From Bacteroidota bacterium (lineage in GTDB: Bacteria > Bacteroidota > Bacteroidia > Chitinophagales > UBA8649): a stretch of DNA of 15,367 bases. Position 1 is the first letter of the stretch. The number at the start of each line of letters is the position of its first letter. Under the pieces are notes generated by a model that did not search any database, was not told the origin of the DNA, and worked only from the letters and a program-made list of their open reading frames with translations. Location: NCBI GenBank assembly GCA_003447535.1, contig DLYY01000116.1, positions 1 through 15,367 of the forward strand, written 5' to 3'. Below are positions 7,895 through 15,367 of the stretch, piece by piece. A program made the translations under genes and the position numbers.

Positions 7895-8875
7895 CTAGCC
7901 GCGAATCGTATCAAACACGTTGCTCAGTGTTATACCTTCAGCCTCTGCCTTGTAATTGAGAAAAACACGATGACGAAGCACATTAGGAATAACCTCCGAA
8001 ACATCGTCAATATTCGGTGTAAAGGCACCGCGCATTGCGGCCTTGCACTTCGCCGCTAAAACAATAAACTGAGCCGCACGTGGGCCTGCGCCCCATGATA
8101 CGTAGTGATTAACAAAGTCCATACTGTCAGCCAGATTAGGACGACTTAACGTAACCACACGCACCGCATACTCTAGAGCTGCATCCGTGATTGGCATAGA
8201 ACGAATAAATTGCTGATAATCAATGAGCTCCTGCCGCCTTAAAATCACATTTAAAGAGGGTTTTGAAAGACCCGTTGTTCGCCTGATAACTTCCTTCTCC
8301 TCCTCAAATGAAGGATAGGTCATTTCGATTTGTGTCATAAACCGGTCCAATTGAGCTTCTGGTAAGGGATAAGTACCCTCTTGCTCAATAGGGTTTTGAG
8401 TTGCTAAAACGAAGAAGGGTTTAGGCAATAAATGTTGCTCTCCAGCTATTGTAACTGATCGCTCCTGCATGGCCTCAAGTAACGCCGCCTGTGTTTTGGG
8501 AGGAGTTCGGTTAATCTCATCGGCTAACACTATATTGGAAAATATCGGCCCCTTATTAAAACGAAAGGCTTTTGACTCATCTAAGATTTCTGCACCAGTA
8601 ATATCTGAAGGCATTAAATCAGGAGTAAATTGAATGCGCCGGAAGTCCAACTCAAGAACACTTGAAAGTGTTTGAACCAACAACGTCTTTGCCAAGCCAG
8701 GAACGCCAACTAACAAACTGTGACTATCACAAAAAATAGACATCAATAGACCATCAACTGCCTCCTGCTGACCAACTACAGACTTGCCAATTTCTTGACG
8801 TAGGGTTTCAACCTTCTGTGCAAACTCCTGTGCACGTACTTCCACAATTTGCATATCGTTGTTGGCATTACTCAT
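7895..8875 (-). CDS. MoxR-family AAA+ ATPase
   Basis: MoxR ATPases are AAA+ chaperone-like machines that activate or assemble partner proteins, often with von Willebrand A-domain partners. The 326 residues are standard length. Visible motifs: Walker A GVPGLAKT (57-64, with the Ala typical of MoxR), Walker B IVLADE (115-120) followed by INRTPPKTQAALLEAMQE, sensor 1 VLATQNP (156-162), the Arg-finger region LDRF (176-179), and a C-terminal lid ending in a block with GPRAAQ and HRV. The ATG at 8873-8875 overlaps the end of the upstream parvulin gene by 8 bp, so the two are likely translationally coupled. It is the last gene of its operon and meets the patatin gene tail to tail, 6 bp apart. The DUF58 and VWA genes that often accompany moxR are absent on this side. 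No lower-case gene name is assigned because the subfamily is broad. Confidence 0.93.
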   Translation of the reverse strand: MSNANNDMQIVEVRAQEFAQKVETLRQEIGKSVVGQQEAVDGLLMSIFCDSHSLLVGVPGLAKTLLVQTLSSVLELDFRRIQFTPDLMPSDITGAEILDESKAFRFNKGPIFSNIVLADEINRTPPKTQAALLEAMQERSVTIAGEQHLLPKPFFVLATQNPIEQEGTYPLPEAQLDRFMTQIEMTYPSFEEEKEVIRRTTGLSKPSLNVILRRQELIDYQQFIRSMPITDAALEYAVRVVTLSRPNLADSMDFVNHYVSWGAGPRAAQFIVLAAKCKAAMRGAFTPNIDDVSEVIPNVLRHRVFLNYKAEAEGITLSNVFDTIRG

Positions 8876-10223
8876 AAACCTTCCAATTTTTCATTTGAGG
8901 ACACGTCTCGTAGTCGGATACTACATCAATGTATATTGATGGGATTACTGTATTCATCCAATCATAGAGTGCTTTTTGCTTTTTCTGTTCAAGACAAACA
9001 GCTTTGAACTTGGAATAATCCTGTTCAATATTCGCTTGATGGGCCTCTGTCTCCGATACAAGTCGTATGAATCGATATCCGCGCTCTCCTCGATAACCCT
9101 GAGTAGGAATAACTTGGCTGTATCCGCCAACTGCAACGTCATCAAGCCTTACTGCAATAACCCCTTCTACTTCATCCATTTCAAAGAATGAATTGCCAGT
9201 CTTTTCATTTTGCAAAAGCCCACCTTGGTTTTTTGAAGACATATCCACACTATATTCCTCAACAGCCTCTTCAAACGTAATGGCTCCATCAAGAACTTTA
9301 TCTCGAATACGATCCGCTTCTCTTTGAGCTGCATTTAGATTCTCATCCGTCATTTCAGGACAAATCAGGATATGGCGTACGTGTATTCGCTCACCCTGGC
9401 GCTCTATAAGTTGAATAATATGAAAGCCAAACTCCGTTTCAACCACAGGGCTTATTTCCATAGGAATTTTTAAACGAAAGGCCGCAGACTCAAAAGCGCT
9501 AACCATTTGCCCACGCCGAATAAACCCAAGATCCCCTCCAATTTTACTTGAACCAGGATCACAAGAATAGACCAATGCTAAAAACTCAAAGTCCTCTCCA
9601 TCTTGTAAACGCGCACTAAGTTCTTCTGATGTAGAGCGCGCCACTTGATTTTGGTCATCTGTAGGCTTTTCATATAGTACAACCTCAGCCAATTCGACTT
9701 CAGCATTAAAGAAAGGGATACTATCCTGAGGTATTGCTTGATAGAAAGAGCGCACCTCAGAAGGAGATACAGAGATGCCTGCCGTGATATTCCCCTCCAT
9801 GCGCGAAGAAAGCAATTGATCAAAGATATCTTCCCGAAAATCAGCTTTTAGCTCCGTTATTGTTTTCCCGTAATAGGACTCAAGATTTTCCAGCCCACCA
9901 AACATTTCTTCGAAATACCCAATTCGACCATCGAGTTCTTGATCAACTTCTTCATCCGACACGTAGATACTATCGCGCTCTGCCTGAATCACAAAAATCT
10001 TTTGCATCAGGAGGTTATCAAGCGCCATGCATTCGAGATCAGACTTTGACTGATCAGGATAGGCCTCTTGTAGCTGGAAAGATGCAATTTGGACATCGCT
10101 CATCAAGACAATTTCACCTTCGACATGCCCTACTATACCGTCACCAAGGACTTGACTACGCACAACAGAAACATAACCAAGCAAAATGGTTATAACAACA
10201 AGAAAACGAGGACTAGAATTCAT
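8868..10223 (-). CDS. SurA-like periplasmic peptidyl-prolyl isomerase
   Basis: This 451-residue protein has a signal peptide (hydrophobic 7-22, likely cleavage after VRS at 23), so it acts in the periplasm. The SurA layout follows: an N-terminal chaperone region (about 25-170) opening with DGIVGHVEGEIVLMSDV, then two parvulin domains (about 175-275 and 278-390). The first contains GGDLGFIRRGQM..AFESAAF and ETEFGFHIIQL; the second contains HVRHILI and a GG pair after DMSSKNQ but is more divergent afterwards. SurA proteins bind and fold outer-membrane proteins; in SurA the chaperone region matters more than isomerase activity. The ATG at 10221-10223 lies 8 bp after the upstream parvulin stop, and its own stop overlaps the MoxR start. 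The parvulin-SurA-MoxR order recalls a flavobacterial arrangement. Confidence 0.88.
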   Translation of the reverse strand: MNSSPRFLVVITILLGYVSVVRSQVLGDGIVGHVEGEIVLMSDVQIASFQLQEAYPDQSKSDLECMALDNLLMQKIFVIQAERDSIYVSDEEVDQELDGRIGYFEEMFGGLENLESYYGKTITELKADFREDIFDQLLSSRMEGNITAGISVSPSEVRSFYQAIPQDSIPFFNAEVELAEVVLYEKPTDDQNQVARSTSEELSARLQDGEDFEFLALVYSCDPGSSKIGGDLGFIRRGQMVSAFESAAFRLKIPMEISPVVETEFGFHIIQLIERQGERIHVRHILICPEMTDENLNAAQREADRIRDKVLDGAITFEEAVEEYSVDMSSKNQGGLLQNEKTGNSFFEMDEVEGVIAVRLDDVAVGGYSQVIPTQGYRGERGYRFIRLVSETEAHQANIEQDYSKFKAVCLEQKKQKALYDWMNTVIPSIYIDVVSDYETCPQMKNWKVYE

Positions 10224-10231
10224 ACAAACGC

Positions 10232-12136
10232 TTAAGGATTCACAAGATTAATAAAACAACTCGTTACGCGAATAGATGTTGCTTCACGAAGTGAATAAAT
10301 CCAATCTTTTTCGAGATAATCTTGATAATCTGAAATAACAAATCCTCTAGTTTCATCGAAGGCTTTCCAAGTATCATCTTCCTTATCATCTATCCGGAGA
10401 AACATTCCATTATCAAGGGCATGGGGTCCAATACTGAGCTCGTTGAGCTGATTAAAGTCCATCAGCCTCGTGTCACCAGGCCAAACACGCCAAGACTTTG
10501 ACGATAGTTTATCTCGCTTTAACCCTTTTGCAAACAACTTGGCTAGTTTATTCGAATTGTTGGAAGCTTTGAATAACTTCCGTATAAAAGTTGAATCCTC
10601 AACAATGAAGTGCGAGACTGTGATGAGCTGAGGCCATATATAGGATGAACGGTTTTCTTCAAAAAAAGCATTTAGTCCTGCTGTATCGCGCACCGCTTCG
10701 CGCCATACTCGCTCATTCATAAGCTCAAAAAGAAGCATACCATCTCGGTACTCCTGCATTTGAGTAGCAAATTCTACATTAACCTCATGAAGATGATCTC
10801 GATAGTATTCGTAGATCGTTTTCTGCTCATAAGCCTTAAACTTCTCTTCGAGATAAAAGATACGGTAGGCATCTTCAGCCCCGCCATAATTGTGTCCCAT
10901 ATATTCTTCAAAATCACCATAGGTCAATGTATCATAACCAATAACAAATAAGGTTATACCGGCTCTTTCATCCGACAGATCAGCATTTCCGCTGAGTACA
11001 TCCTTGGTAAAGTATTGTAGCATTGAATCTATCGTTGCATCCTGATTATAGTCAAAGAGTCCTCTAGCTTCATGCAAAAGAGAGTCCTTTTGAATCCTTG
11101 AGCGTTGTCCCTGTTGTATTTTACGAACTAGCCCATTGCGAACCTTATCTAAATCAGGAAATGAATCAAGGGCAATCCATTGGATAAGGTAGAGCGTATC
11201 GCCTAAGGAAAAGATGTCAGAAACATCGCCTATCGTATCTATTGACAACGCCTTTTCCACGTATTCATTTTGCCATGCAGAGTTTGCCTGAGCACCAATT
11301 TTAATTGGATTACGTGAGCTTTTTCCATTCCGCGAAGTGGAATATTGAGCGGCATAGCTTGAAAAGAGACTAGAATTACTCCTTACATCTCGAATCACTT
11401 GTTCTAAAAGCTGCCGATTTTCGGAAGACTCAAATAAGGCAATTTGTAAATACGAGGAAGTACCGTCAAAGGTGCGTTCCCCTTTCACTTTTACCAAATG
11501 GATACCAAATCGGGTATATACCGGTTCACTAACTTCACCAATCGGTGTCTCATACATGGCATTTTCAAATGCATACACCGTTTGAAACAATCCAAGATAA
11601 CCTAAGGAACGGTAGGTTAAATCAGCCCCTGAACGAGCAGCTGCTCGTTTAAGATTATAACCACGCGACAATTGACGTTGAACTTTGCTTAATGCATTAA
11701 ATGCTTTTACAGAGTCAATTCGACCATCTACGTCGCGGTCCCACGGGATTAAGACATGTTCTATGTCTCGTTGCACAGGCATGCGCTCAAAAGCTTCTTC
11801 AACCAAACGATCAGTTATACGCTCTTCTGTGAGATAGCTTTCTGCCAACTGCAAGCGGTAGCCATTGAACTCGCTAAGAATAGGGCTGATGGTATCCATT
11901 TCCAAGGCATAAGCCTGCTGAACTTTAAGCCTATAGTTAATGTAGAGTTCAAGGTATTCGTTTAGGGATTCCTCTGAGAAGTCAGCGCTGCCATCGATGT
12001 TATTCTTGGTATATAGCCGGACAAAATCCTCTTGAGATACGCGCTCCTCCCCGATTTCGATAAGGGTTGCAATATCAGGACACTGAGCCAGCAATCCATG
12101 GGTAATGGCAAAGCATAATAAGAATATATAACGCAT
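10232..12136 (-). CDS. Periplasmic parvulin-type foldase (PpiC/PpiD-like)
   Basis: The 634-residue product begins with a cleavable signal peptide (hydrophobic 4-17, cleavage likely after LLA; the following Gln-Cys does not fit a lipobox). An N-terminal helical region (about 25-115, containing EYLELYINYRLKVQQAY) is typical of parvulin-type chaperones. A well-formed parvulin domain spans about 121-220, with DIEHVLI, LGYLGLFQTVYAFENAMY and GEVSEPVYTRFGIHLVKV. A second, weaker parvulin-like segment (about 228-320) ends in GDTLYLIQW. The C-terminal 300 residues are rich in charged helices and have no motif I can name. It is the first gene of the operon with the SurA-like protein and MoxR. Its start is 34 bp from the annotated divergent rlmD ORF, or 73 bp if rlmD starts at 12210. 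Envelope protein folding is the likely role; the specific client is unknown. Confidence 0.85.
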   Translation of the reverse strand: MRYIFLLCFAITHGLLAQCPDIATLIEIGEERVSQEDFVRLYTKNNIDGSADFSEESLNEYLELYINYRLKVQQAYALEMDTISPILSEFNGYRLQLAESYLTEERITDRLVEEAFERMPVQRDIEHVLIPWDRDVDGRIDSVKAFNALSKVQRQLSRGYNLKRAAARSGADLTYRSLGYLGLFQTVYAFENAMYETPIGEVSEPVYTRFGIHLVKVKGERTFDGTSSYLQIALFESSENRQLLEQVIRDVRSNSSLFSSYAAQYSTSRNGKSSRNPIKIGAQANSAWQNEYVEKALSIDTIGDVSDIFSLGDTLYLIQWIALDSFPDLDKVRNGLVRKIQQGQRSRIQKDSLLHEARGLFDYNQDATIDSMLQYFTKDVLSGNADLSDERAGITLFVIGYDTLTYGDFEEYMGHNYGGAEDAYRIFYLEEKFKAYEQKTIYEYYRDHLHEVNVEFATQMQEYRDGMLLFELMNERVWREAVRDTAGLNAFFEENRSSYIWPQLITVSHFIVEDSTFIRKLFKASNNSNKLAKLFAKGLKRDKLSSKSWRVWPGDTRLMDFNQLNELSIGPHALDNGMFLRIDDKEDDTWKAFDETRGFVISDYQDYLEKDWIYSLREATSIRVTSCFINLVNP

Positions 12137-12186
12137 AGATTTTTCTTATGCCATAAATGTAGTAAACTCCATGTTGCTTAACCGAT

Positions 12187-12194
12187 TACCTTTG
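12187..12194 (+). promoter_or_regulatory. Possible Bacteroidota -7 box before rlmD
   Basis: TACCTTTG fits the Bacteroidota -7 consensus TAnnTTTG exactly and lies 15 bp before the ATG at 12210. It falls inside the longer rlmD reading frame, so if used it would support the later start. No TTG at the expected -33 distance was found, so the call is weak. Confidence 0.25.
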
Positions 12195-12209
12195 TCTAAA
12201 CTTTTAGAA

Positions 12210-13634
12210 ATGGGTCGACGGAGGAGACAGTTACCACGCTACGATGGAATAGCGATACATGGGCTCTCAAGTGAAGGCTTTGGAGTCGCACGCCATAACG
12301 ACAAAGTAGTATTCGTGGAAGATGCAGTTCCAGGTGACCAGGGTGACGTACAAGTCACTAAAAGAAAAAGACGGTTTGATCAAGCACAATTTATTCGTCG
12401 AGACCAAACAGGAACAGGAAGAGTAGCTGCGCCATGCAAGCATCAATCAGTATGCGGAGGATGTCGTTGGATGATTGCAGACTATTCTCTTCAGTTGAGT
12501 GAAAAGCAAAGCATTGTAGAAAATGCCTTTAAGCGCATTGGACACCTTGAGCACCCACCTATTGAGCCTATTCTAGGCGCAAAAAAAATATTCAATTATC
12601 GAAATAAGATTGAGTTTACTTTTGGCGCAAGGCGCTGGCTGACTAATGAAGAAGTGCAGTCGTCCGCTGAATTCGATCGTGATGCATTGGGTTTTCATCC
12701 AAGAGGACGATTCCAAAATGTCGTACAAATCGATGAGTGTCATTTGGTGGAAAATAGTATTAACACACTACGTAATAGCCTTTATAACAAGGCCAAGCAG
12801 GAAGGATGGACCTTTTTTGACCCCTTGGAACACACAGGCCTTCTTCGTCAACTATGCATTCGAGTAGGACAAAATACCGATGGAATGCCGCTGCTCATGG
12901 TCATCTTAGTAACCTCACCACCTCCATCAGGCTTTCTCGATGAAATAGTGCATTTCCTAGAAGGTATCAAACTTGATACTGCGATTAGCATCTATCACAT
13001 TCAAAGTGATAAAAAAAATGATTCATGGACTGATTTGAAAGCAGATCACCTCACAGGACCAGAATCGTTTTTTATTGCCTTAGATGACAAGCGCTTTCAG
13101 GTAAAACCTCAATCGTTCTTTCAAACCAATACCGACCAAGCCACAGCGCTATATGATGTCGTTAAAAAATATGCTCACCTTACAGGAAAAGAACATGTAT
13201 TTGATTTGTATTGTGGTGTAGGAAGCATTGGGCTGTACCTCAGTGATGAGTGCGCTAAGATTACAGGAATTGAACTCATTCCAGAAGCCATTGAAGACGC
13301 AGCTCTTAATGCTCAGTTGAATGGTGTGCATCATGTAGAATATCATACTGGAGATGTAGGAGAGTTCATTAATGCCAATCACTTTTCTAAGAAAAACAAG
13401 CCCGATGTAATAATAACGGATCCACCAAGAAGCGGAATGCATCAAGAAGTGGCCGAACACTTGCGAGACTCCTCGATAGAACGCATTATATACGTAAGCT
13501 GTAATCCAAGTACTCAGGCCCGCGATCTAGCCATACTTTGCGAACGGTATGATATTGAAGCCGTTCAGCCCGTCGATATGTTTCCTCAAACTCCTCACAT
13601 TGAGTGTGTAGTTGCCTTAACTTTAAAGAAATAA
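12210..13634 (+). CDS. rlmD: 23S rRNA (uracil-C5)-methyltransferase RlmD
   Basis: RlmD transfers a methyl group from S-adenosylmethionine to C5 of a specific uridine in 23S rRNA (U1939 in E. coli numbering). I chose the ATG at 12210 (474 residues) over the in-frame ATG at 12171. The family commonly opens with MGRRR directly before the TRAM domain, while the extra 13 residues look unrelated. Domains: TRAM (about 5-65), [4Fe-4S] cysteines Cys76, Cys82, Cys85 and probably Cys177 (C-X5-C-X2-C spacing as in RumA), QSFFQTN (301-307), SAM motif DLYCGVGSIG (332-341), DPPRSG (404-409), catalytic Cys431 in SCNP, and Glu465 near the end. It is divergent from the parvulin operon. A small gene starts immediately after its stop. 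Confidence 0.93.
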   Translation: MGRRRRQLPRYDGIAIHGLSSEGFGVARHNDKVVFVEDAVPGDQGDVQVTKRKRRFDQAQFIRRDQTGTGRVAAPCKHQSVCGGCRWMIADYSLQLSEKQSIVENAFKRIGHLEHPPIEPILGAKKIFNYRNKIEFTFGARRWLTNEEVQSSAEFDRDALGFHPRGRFQNVVQIDECHLVENSINTLRNSLYNKAKQEGWTFFDPLEHTGLLRQLCIRVGQNTDGMPLLMVILVTSPPPSGFLDEIVHFLEGIKLDTAISIYHIQSDKKNDSWTDLKADHLTGPESFFIALDDKRFQVKPQSFFQTNTDQATALYDVVKKYAHLTGKEHVFDLYCGVGSIGLYLSDECAKITGIELIPEAIEDAALNAQLNGVHHVEYHTGDVGEFINANHFSKKNKPDVIITDPPRSGMHQEVAEHLRDSSIERIIYVSCNPSTQARDLAILCERYDIEAVQPVDMFPQTPHIECVVALTLKK

Positions 13635-14000
13635 ATGACCATGTCGGCCCCTCCTATTGACGAAAAAGCCCTTTTGATTCTGCGCGATGAAATTGACGTA
13701 CTCAAAGGACTCTTAGAAGAAATTGTTACCGCGATAACTATGTCTGGCGTAAGCAACTACCCCATTTTCATAGCGCACAAGGGAGAGAATATGGACTTGG
13801 GAAGGCCTTTGGCAGAGGACCGTGAGGGAATGGATTGGCAGTTTCGCATCAGCCATCTAGAAGAAATGGTCCATAAAGGGGTCATCGTTCGTGAACATAT
13901 AGATACATTTCGGGAGCGCTATAAATCAGCTGACCAGCATTACACCTTTCTTGTTTTGCATAAGGCGCAACACCAATGGCTCTTTGTCCCTAAGGCGTGA
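13635..14000 (+). CDS. Conserved uncharacterised protein, 121 residues
   Basis: The ATG directly follows the rlmD TAA with no gap; a second in-frame ATG two codons on is also possible. The product is soluble, with no signal peptide or membrane segment. Residues 8-36 form a probable helix (EKALLILRDEIDVLKGLLEEIV). The segment PIFIAHKGENMDLGRPL is followed by DWQFRISHLEEMVHKGVI and a C-terminal beta-like stretch, FLVLHKAQHQWLFVPKA. I recall similar small proteins of unknown function in Bacteroidota but cannot name a Pfam family. The layout (helix, then a short alpha/beta part) gives no catalytic clue. Coupling to rlmD suggests expression with the rRNA methyltransferase, but a functional link is not shown. 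Confidence 0.75.
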   Translation: MTMSAPPIDEKALLILRDEIDVLKGLLEEIVTAITMSGVSNYPIFIAHKGENMDLGRPLAEDREGMDWQFRISHLEEMVHKGVIVREHIDTFRERYKSADQHYTFLVLHKAQHQWLFVPKA

Positions 14001-14178
14001 TTACTCATTTCCATTGGAGATGAATACCTACTTAAGCAGAGCAACCGGATACTCGTTTGATCATTTAAGAATTTCCCGTAAAGTATATTTTATCCCCTCG
14101 GGGGCCGATTGGGTTGTCTAACATAATCCTATCATAACCCTTCCAAACAATCCCACAGCTTCACTCGTTATAAAGGCA
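14001..14178. other. Intergenic gap between the 121-residue gene and DUF2256 gene
   Basis: This 178-bp stretch has no convincing gene or tRNA. It contains CCCCTCGGGG (14094-14103), a short inverted repeat without a following T-run. It also contains a looser pair, GGGTT (14111-14115) and AACCC (14136-14140), flanked by GATT and AATC. TATATTTT (14084-14091) is one base off the TAnnTTTG box, with TTTG at 14056-14059, but the 24-bp spacing is longer than usual. It probably holds a terminator or promoter for the downstream genes, though neither is clear. Confidence 0.35.
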
Positions 14179-14325
14179 ATGCACAAAAAGCCCTTTCTTC
14201 CCGAAAAAACCTGTCCAGTATGTAATCGTCCCTTTGCTTGGCGTAAAAAATGGGAAAAGAATTGGGACAATGTTAAATACTGCAGTGAACGCTGTCGACG
14301 TAATTCCAAAAAATCCAATGCATGA
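14179..14325 (+). CDS. DUF2256 small zinc-ribbon-like protein, 48 residues
   Basis: The ATG at 14179 gives a 48-residue basic protein. Its features match DUF2256: TCPVCNRPFAWRKKWEKNWD (11-30), then VKYCSERCRR (32-41). The four cysteines (Cys12, Cys15, Cys35, Cys39) have a spacing consistent with binding one zinc ion, and the tryptophan and arginine pattern is the family signature. The function of the family is unknown; from memory, members are sometimes found near photolyase/cryptochrome genes, and none is in view here. AAAGG at 14172-14176 lies close to the start codon and may serve as a ribosome site. The gene ends 49 bp before argS. It is easily missed because of its size, but the motif match is specific. 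Confidence 0.85.
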   Translation: MHKKPFLPEKTCPVCNRPFAWRKKWEKNWDNVKYCSERCRRNSKKSNA

Positions 14326-14374
14326 AAGCGCCTGACGTTGTATACTTGCATATGTATTGATGAGTAAATAGCCC

Positions 14375-15367
14375 ATGAAATCCTACGATGTATCGCATAA
14401 ACTCAATCTAGCTTGTGTCCAAGCCATTGAGGAGGCCTTTGGCCATGAGGTTAGCACCAATGACATCGTCCTTCAACATACTCGAAAAGACTTTGATGGG
14501 CAATACACCTTAGTTACTTTTCCCTTTACGCGCTACAGCAAGCTTTCACCAGAAGAAACGGGCAAGGCTATTGGAGAGATATTACAAAAGAGTTGTCCCT
14601 TAGTAAAAGAATACAATACGGTTAAAGGGTTTTTAAATCTTGAGATAGAAAATCATGTTTGGCTCGATGTCTTTACCACATTACACCGGGATAAAGAGTC
14701 CTTCTCACTACCCTCAACCGGCAAAAAAGTAGTGCTTGAATATTGCGGGCCTAACACCAATAAACCGCTGCACCTAGGCCATATACGAAATATGCTGATA
14801 GGCTATGCAAGCGCTAACCTACTCAGCCGTGTGGGACATCATGTACATAAAGTAAATATTTACAATGACCGCGGCATTGCTATATGCAAATCCATGGTCG
14901 CCTGGAAGCACTTTGGCGAAGGAAAGACCCCAGAAACCACACAAACTAAAGGCGATCATTTCGTAGGAGAATATTACGTGGCCTTTGATCAAGCCTACAA
15001 AAAAGAAGTGGAAGAACGAATTGCTGAGGGAAAAACCAAGGAAGAAGCAGAAAACAATGCACCACTTCTCCTTGAGGCTCGAGCCATGCTCCGACAATGG
15101 GAAAAGGGCGATCAAGAAACAATAGACCTCTGGAATACGATGAATTCTTGGGTGTATGACGGGTTTGAGCAAACCTTCGCAAGACTTGGAGTAGACTTTG
15201 AGAAACATTATAAAGAGAGTGACTATTACCAAGATGGCAAACGACTTGTAGAAGAAGGCCTTCAGCAAGGGATTTACGCGCAACGAGAAGATGGGTCTAT
15301 TTGGGTGGATTTAACACAAGAAGGGCTTGATGAGAAACTTCTGTTACGTGGTGACGGGACGTCGGTA
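14375..15367 (+). CDS. argS: Arginyl-tRNA synthetase, 3' end beyond the window
   Basis: ArgS charges tRNA-Arg with arginine using ATP. The first 331 codons are open from the ATG at 14375 to the window edge. The N-terminal additional domain (about 1-105) includes DIVLQHTRKDFDGQYTLVTFPF. The class I catalytic core opens with LEYCGPNTNKPLHLGHIRNM (121-140), where HLGH (133-136) is the HIGH signature. It continues with NIYNDRGIAICKSM, WNTMNSWVYDGFEQTFARLGV and the LLRGDGTSV segment at the edge, which in this family is usually SDGTS. A complete protein should be near 590 residues, so the KMSKS-equivalent and anticodon-binding domain lie outside. The residues before PNTNKP read CG, where related enzymes usually have SS. 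It is most likely transcribed with, or just after, the DUF2256 gene. Confidence 0.95.
   Translation, partial: MKSYDVSHKLNLACVQAIEEAFGHEVSTNDIVLQHTRKDFDGQYTLVTFPFTRYSKLSPEETGKAIGEILQKSCPLVKEYNTVKGFLNLEIENHVWLDVFTTLHRDKESFSLPSTGKKVVLEYCGPNTNKPLHLGHIRNMLIGYASANLLSRVGHHVHKVNIYNDRGIAICKSMVAWKHFGEGKTPETTQTKGDHFVGEYYVAFDQAYKKEVEERIAEGKTKEEAENNAPLLLEARAMLRQWEKGDQETIDLWNTMNSWVYDGFEQTFARLGVDFEKHYKESDYYQDGKRLVEEGLQQGIYAQREDGSIWVDLTQEGLDEKLLLRGDGTSV

Noticed and set aside
9860..10195. 111-residue plus-strand frame antisense to the SurA-like gene
   Set aside because: The opposite strand encodes a well-supported signal peptide and chaperone domain; this frame has no start context or motif.
14094..14104. 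CCCCTCGGGGG as an intrinsic terminator
   Set aside because: The stem is only 3-4 bp and no T-run follows on either side.
14118..14376. Two overlapping minus-strand frames of 71-77 residues
   Set aside because: They are shadows of the DUF2256 gene, whose cysteine and tryptophan pattern is specific to the plus strand.
14819..15283. 154-residue minus-strand frame with hydrophobic stretches
   Set aside because: It is antisense to the argS catalytic domain; its hydrophobicity arises from reading Glu/Lys-rich codons in reverse.
1..15367. CRISPR array, tRNA/rRNA gene, transposase or defence locus
   Set aside because: No spaced direct repeats, no tRNA-like T-arm or CCA end in the gaps, and no transposase, integrase or nuclease motif in any supported gene.

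Overview
This window reads as a chromosomal stretch of a Bacteroidota bacterium, most likely a flavobacterium-like lineage. The evidence is a TatC with the periplasmic loop typical of that phylum, a lipoprotein with a Lys/Asp-rich sequence after the lipobox cysteine, a broken gene resembling the N-terminal part of Bacteroidota cell-surface/type IX-secreted proteins, a SurA/PpiC plus MoxR operon of the flavobacterial type, and a general lack of strong Shine-Dalgarno sequences. The assignment comes from recognised protein motifs; no database search was possible.

Layout, left to right. Positions 1-1238, minus strand: rpiB (running off the left edge) downstream of tatC. Positions 1304-2028, plus strand: a degraded remnant of a secreted repeat/adhesin-type gene, with a frameshift, an in-frame stop and a missing 3' part. 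Positions 2050-7888, plus strand: radA, a ComF-type phosphoribosyltransferase, a beta-helix lipoprotein, and a large membrane-anchored patatin-like lipase, the last two separated by only 5 bp. Positions 7895-12136, minus strand: an operon transcribed as two parvulin-type periplasmic chaperones followed by a MoxR AAA+ ATPase, with gaps or overlaps of 8 bp. It meets the patatin gene tail to tail with 6 bp between stops. Positions 12171-15367, plus strand: rlmD, an uncharacterised 121-residue protein whose ATG directly follows the rlmD stop, a 178-bp gap, a 48-residue DUF2256 zinc-finger-like gene, and argS (running off the right edge).

Functionally this is mostly a core-genome neighbourhood: envelope biogenesis (Tat export, outer-membrane protein folding, lipoprotein, lipase), DNA repair/recombination (RadA, ComF), and translation (RlmD, ArgS). 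I see no mobile element, CRISPR array, rRNA or tRNA. The least explained parts are the lipoprotein/7-TM patatin pair, the decaying gene between tatC and radA, the ComF protein with an altered PRPP loop, and the two small proteins between rlmD and argS. None of these is strong evidence for a wholly new system.
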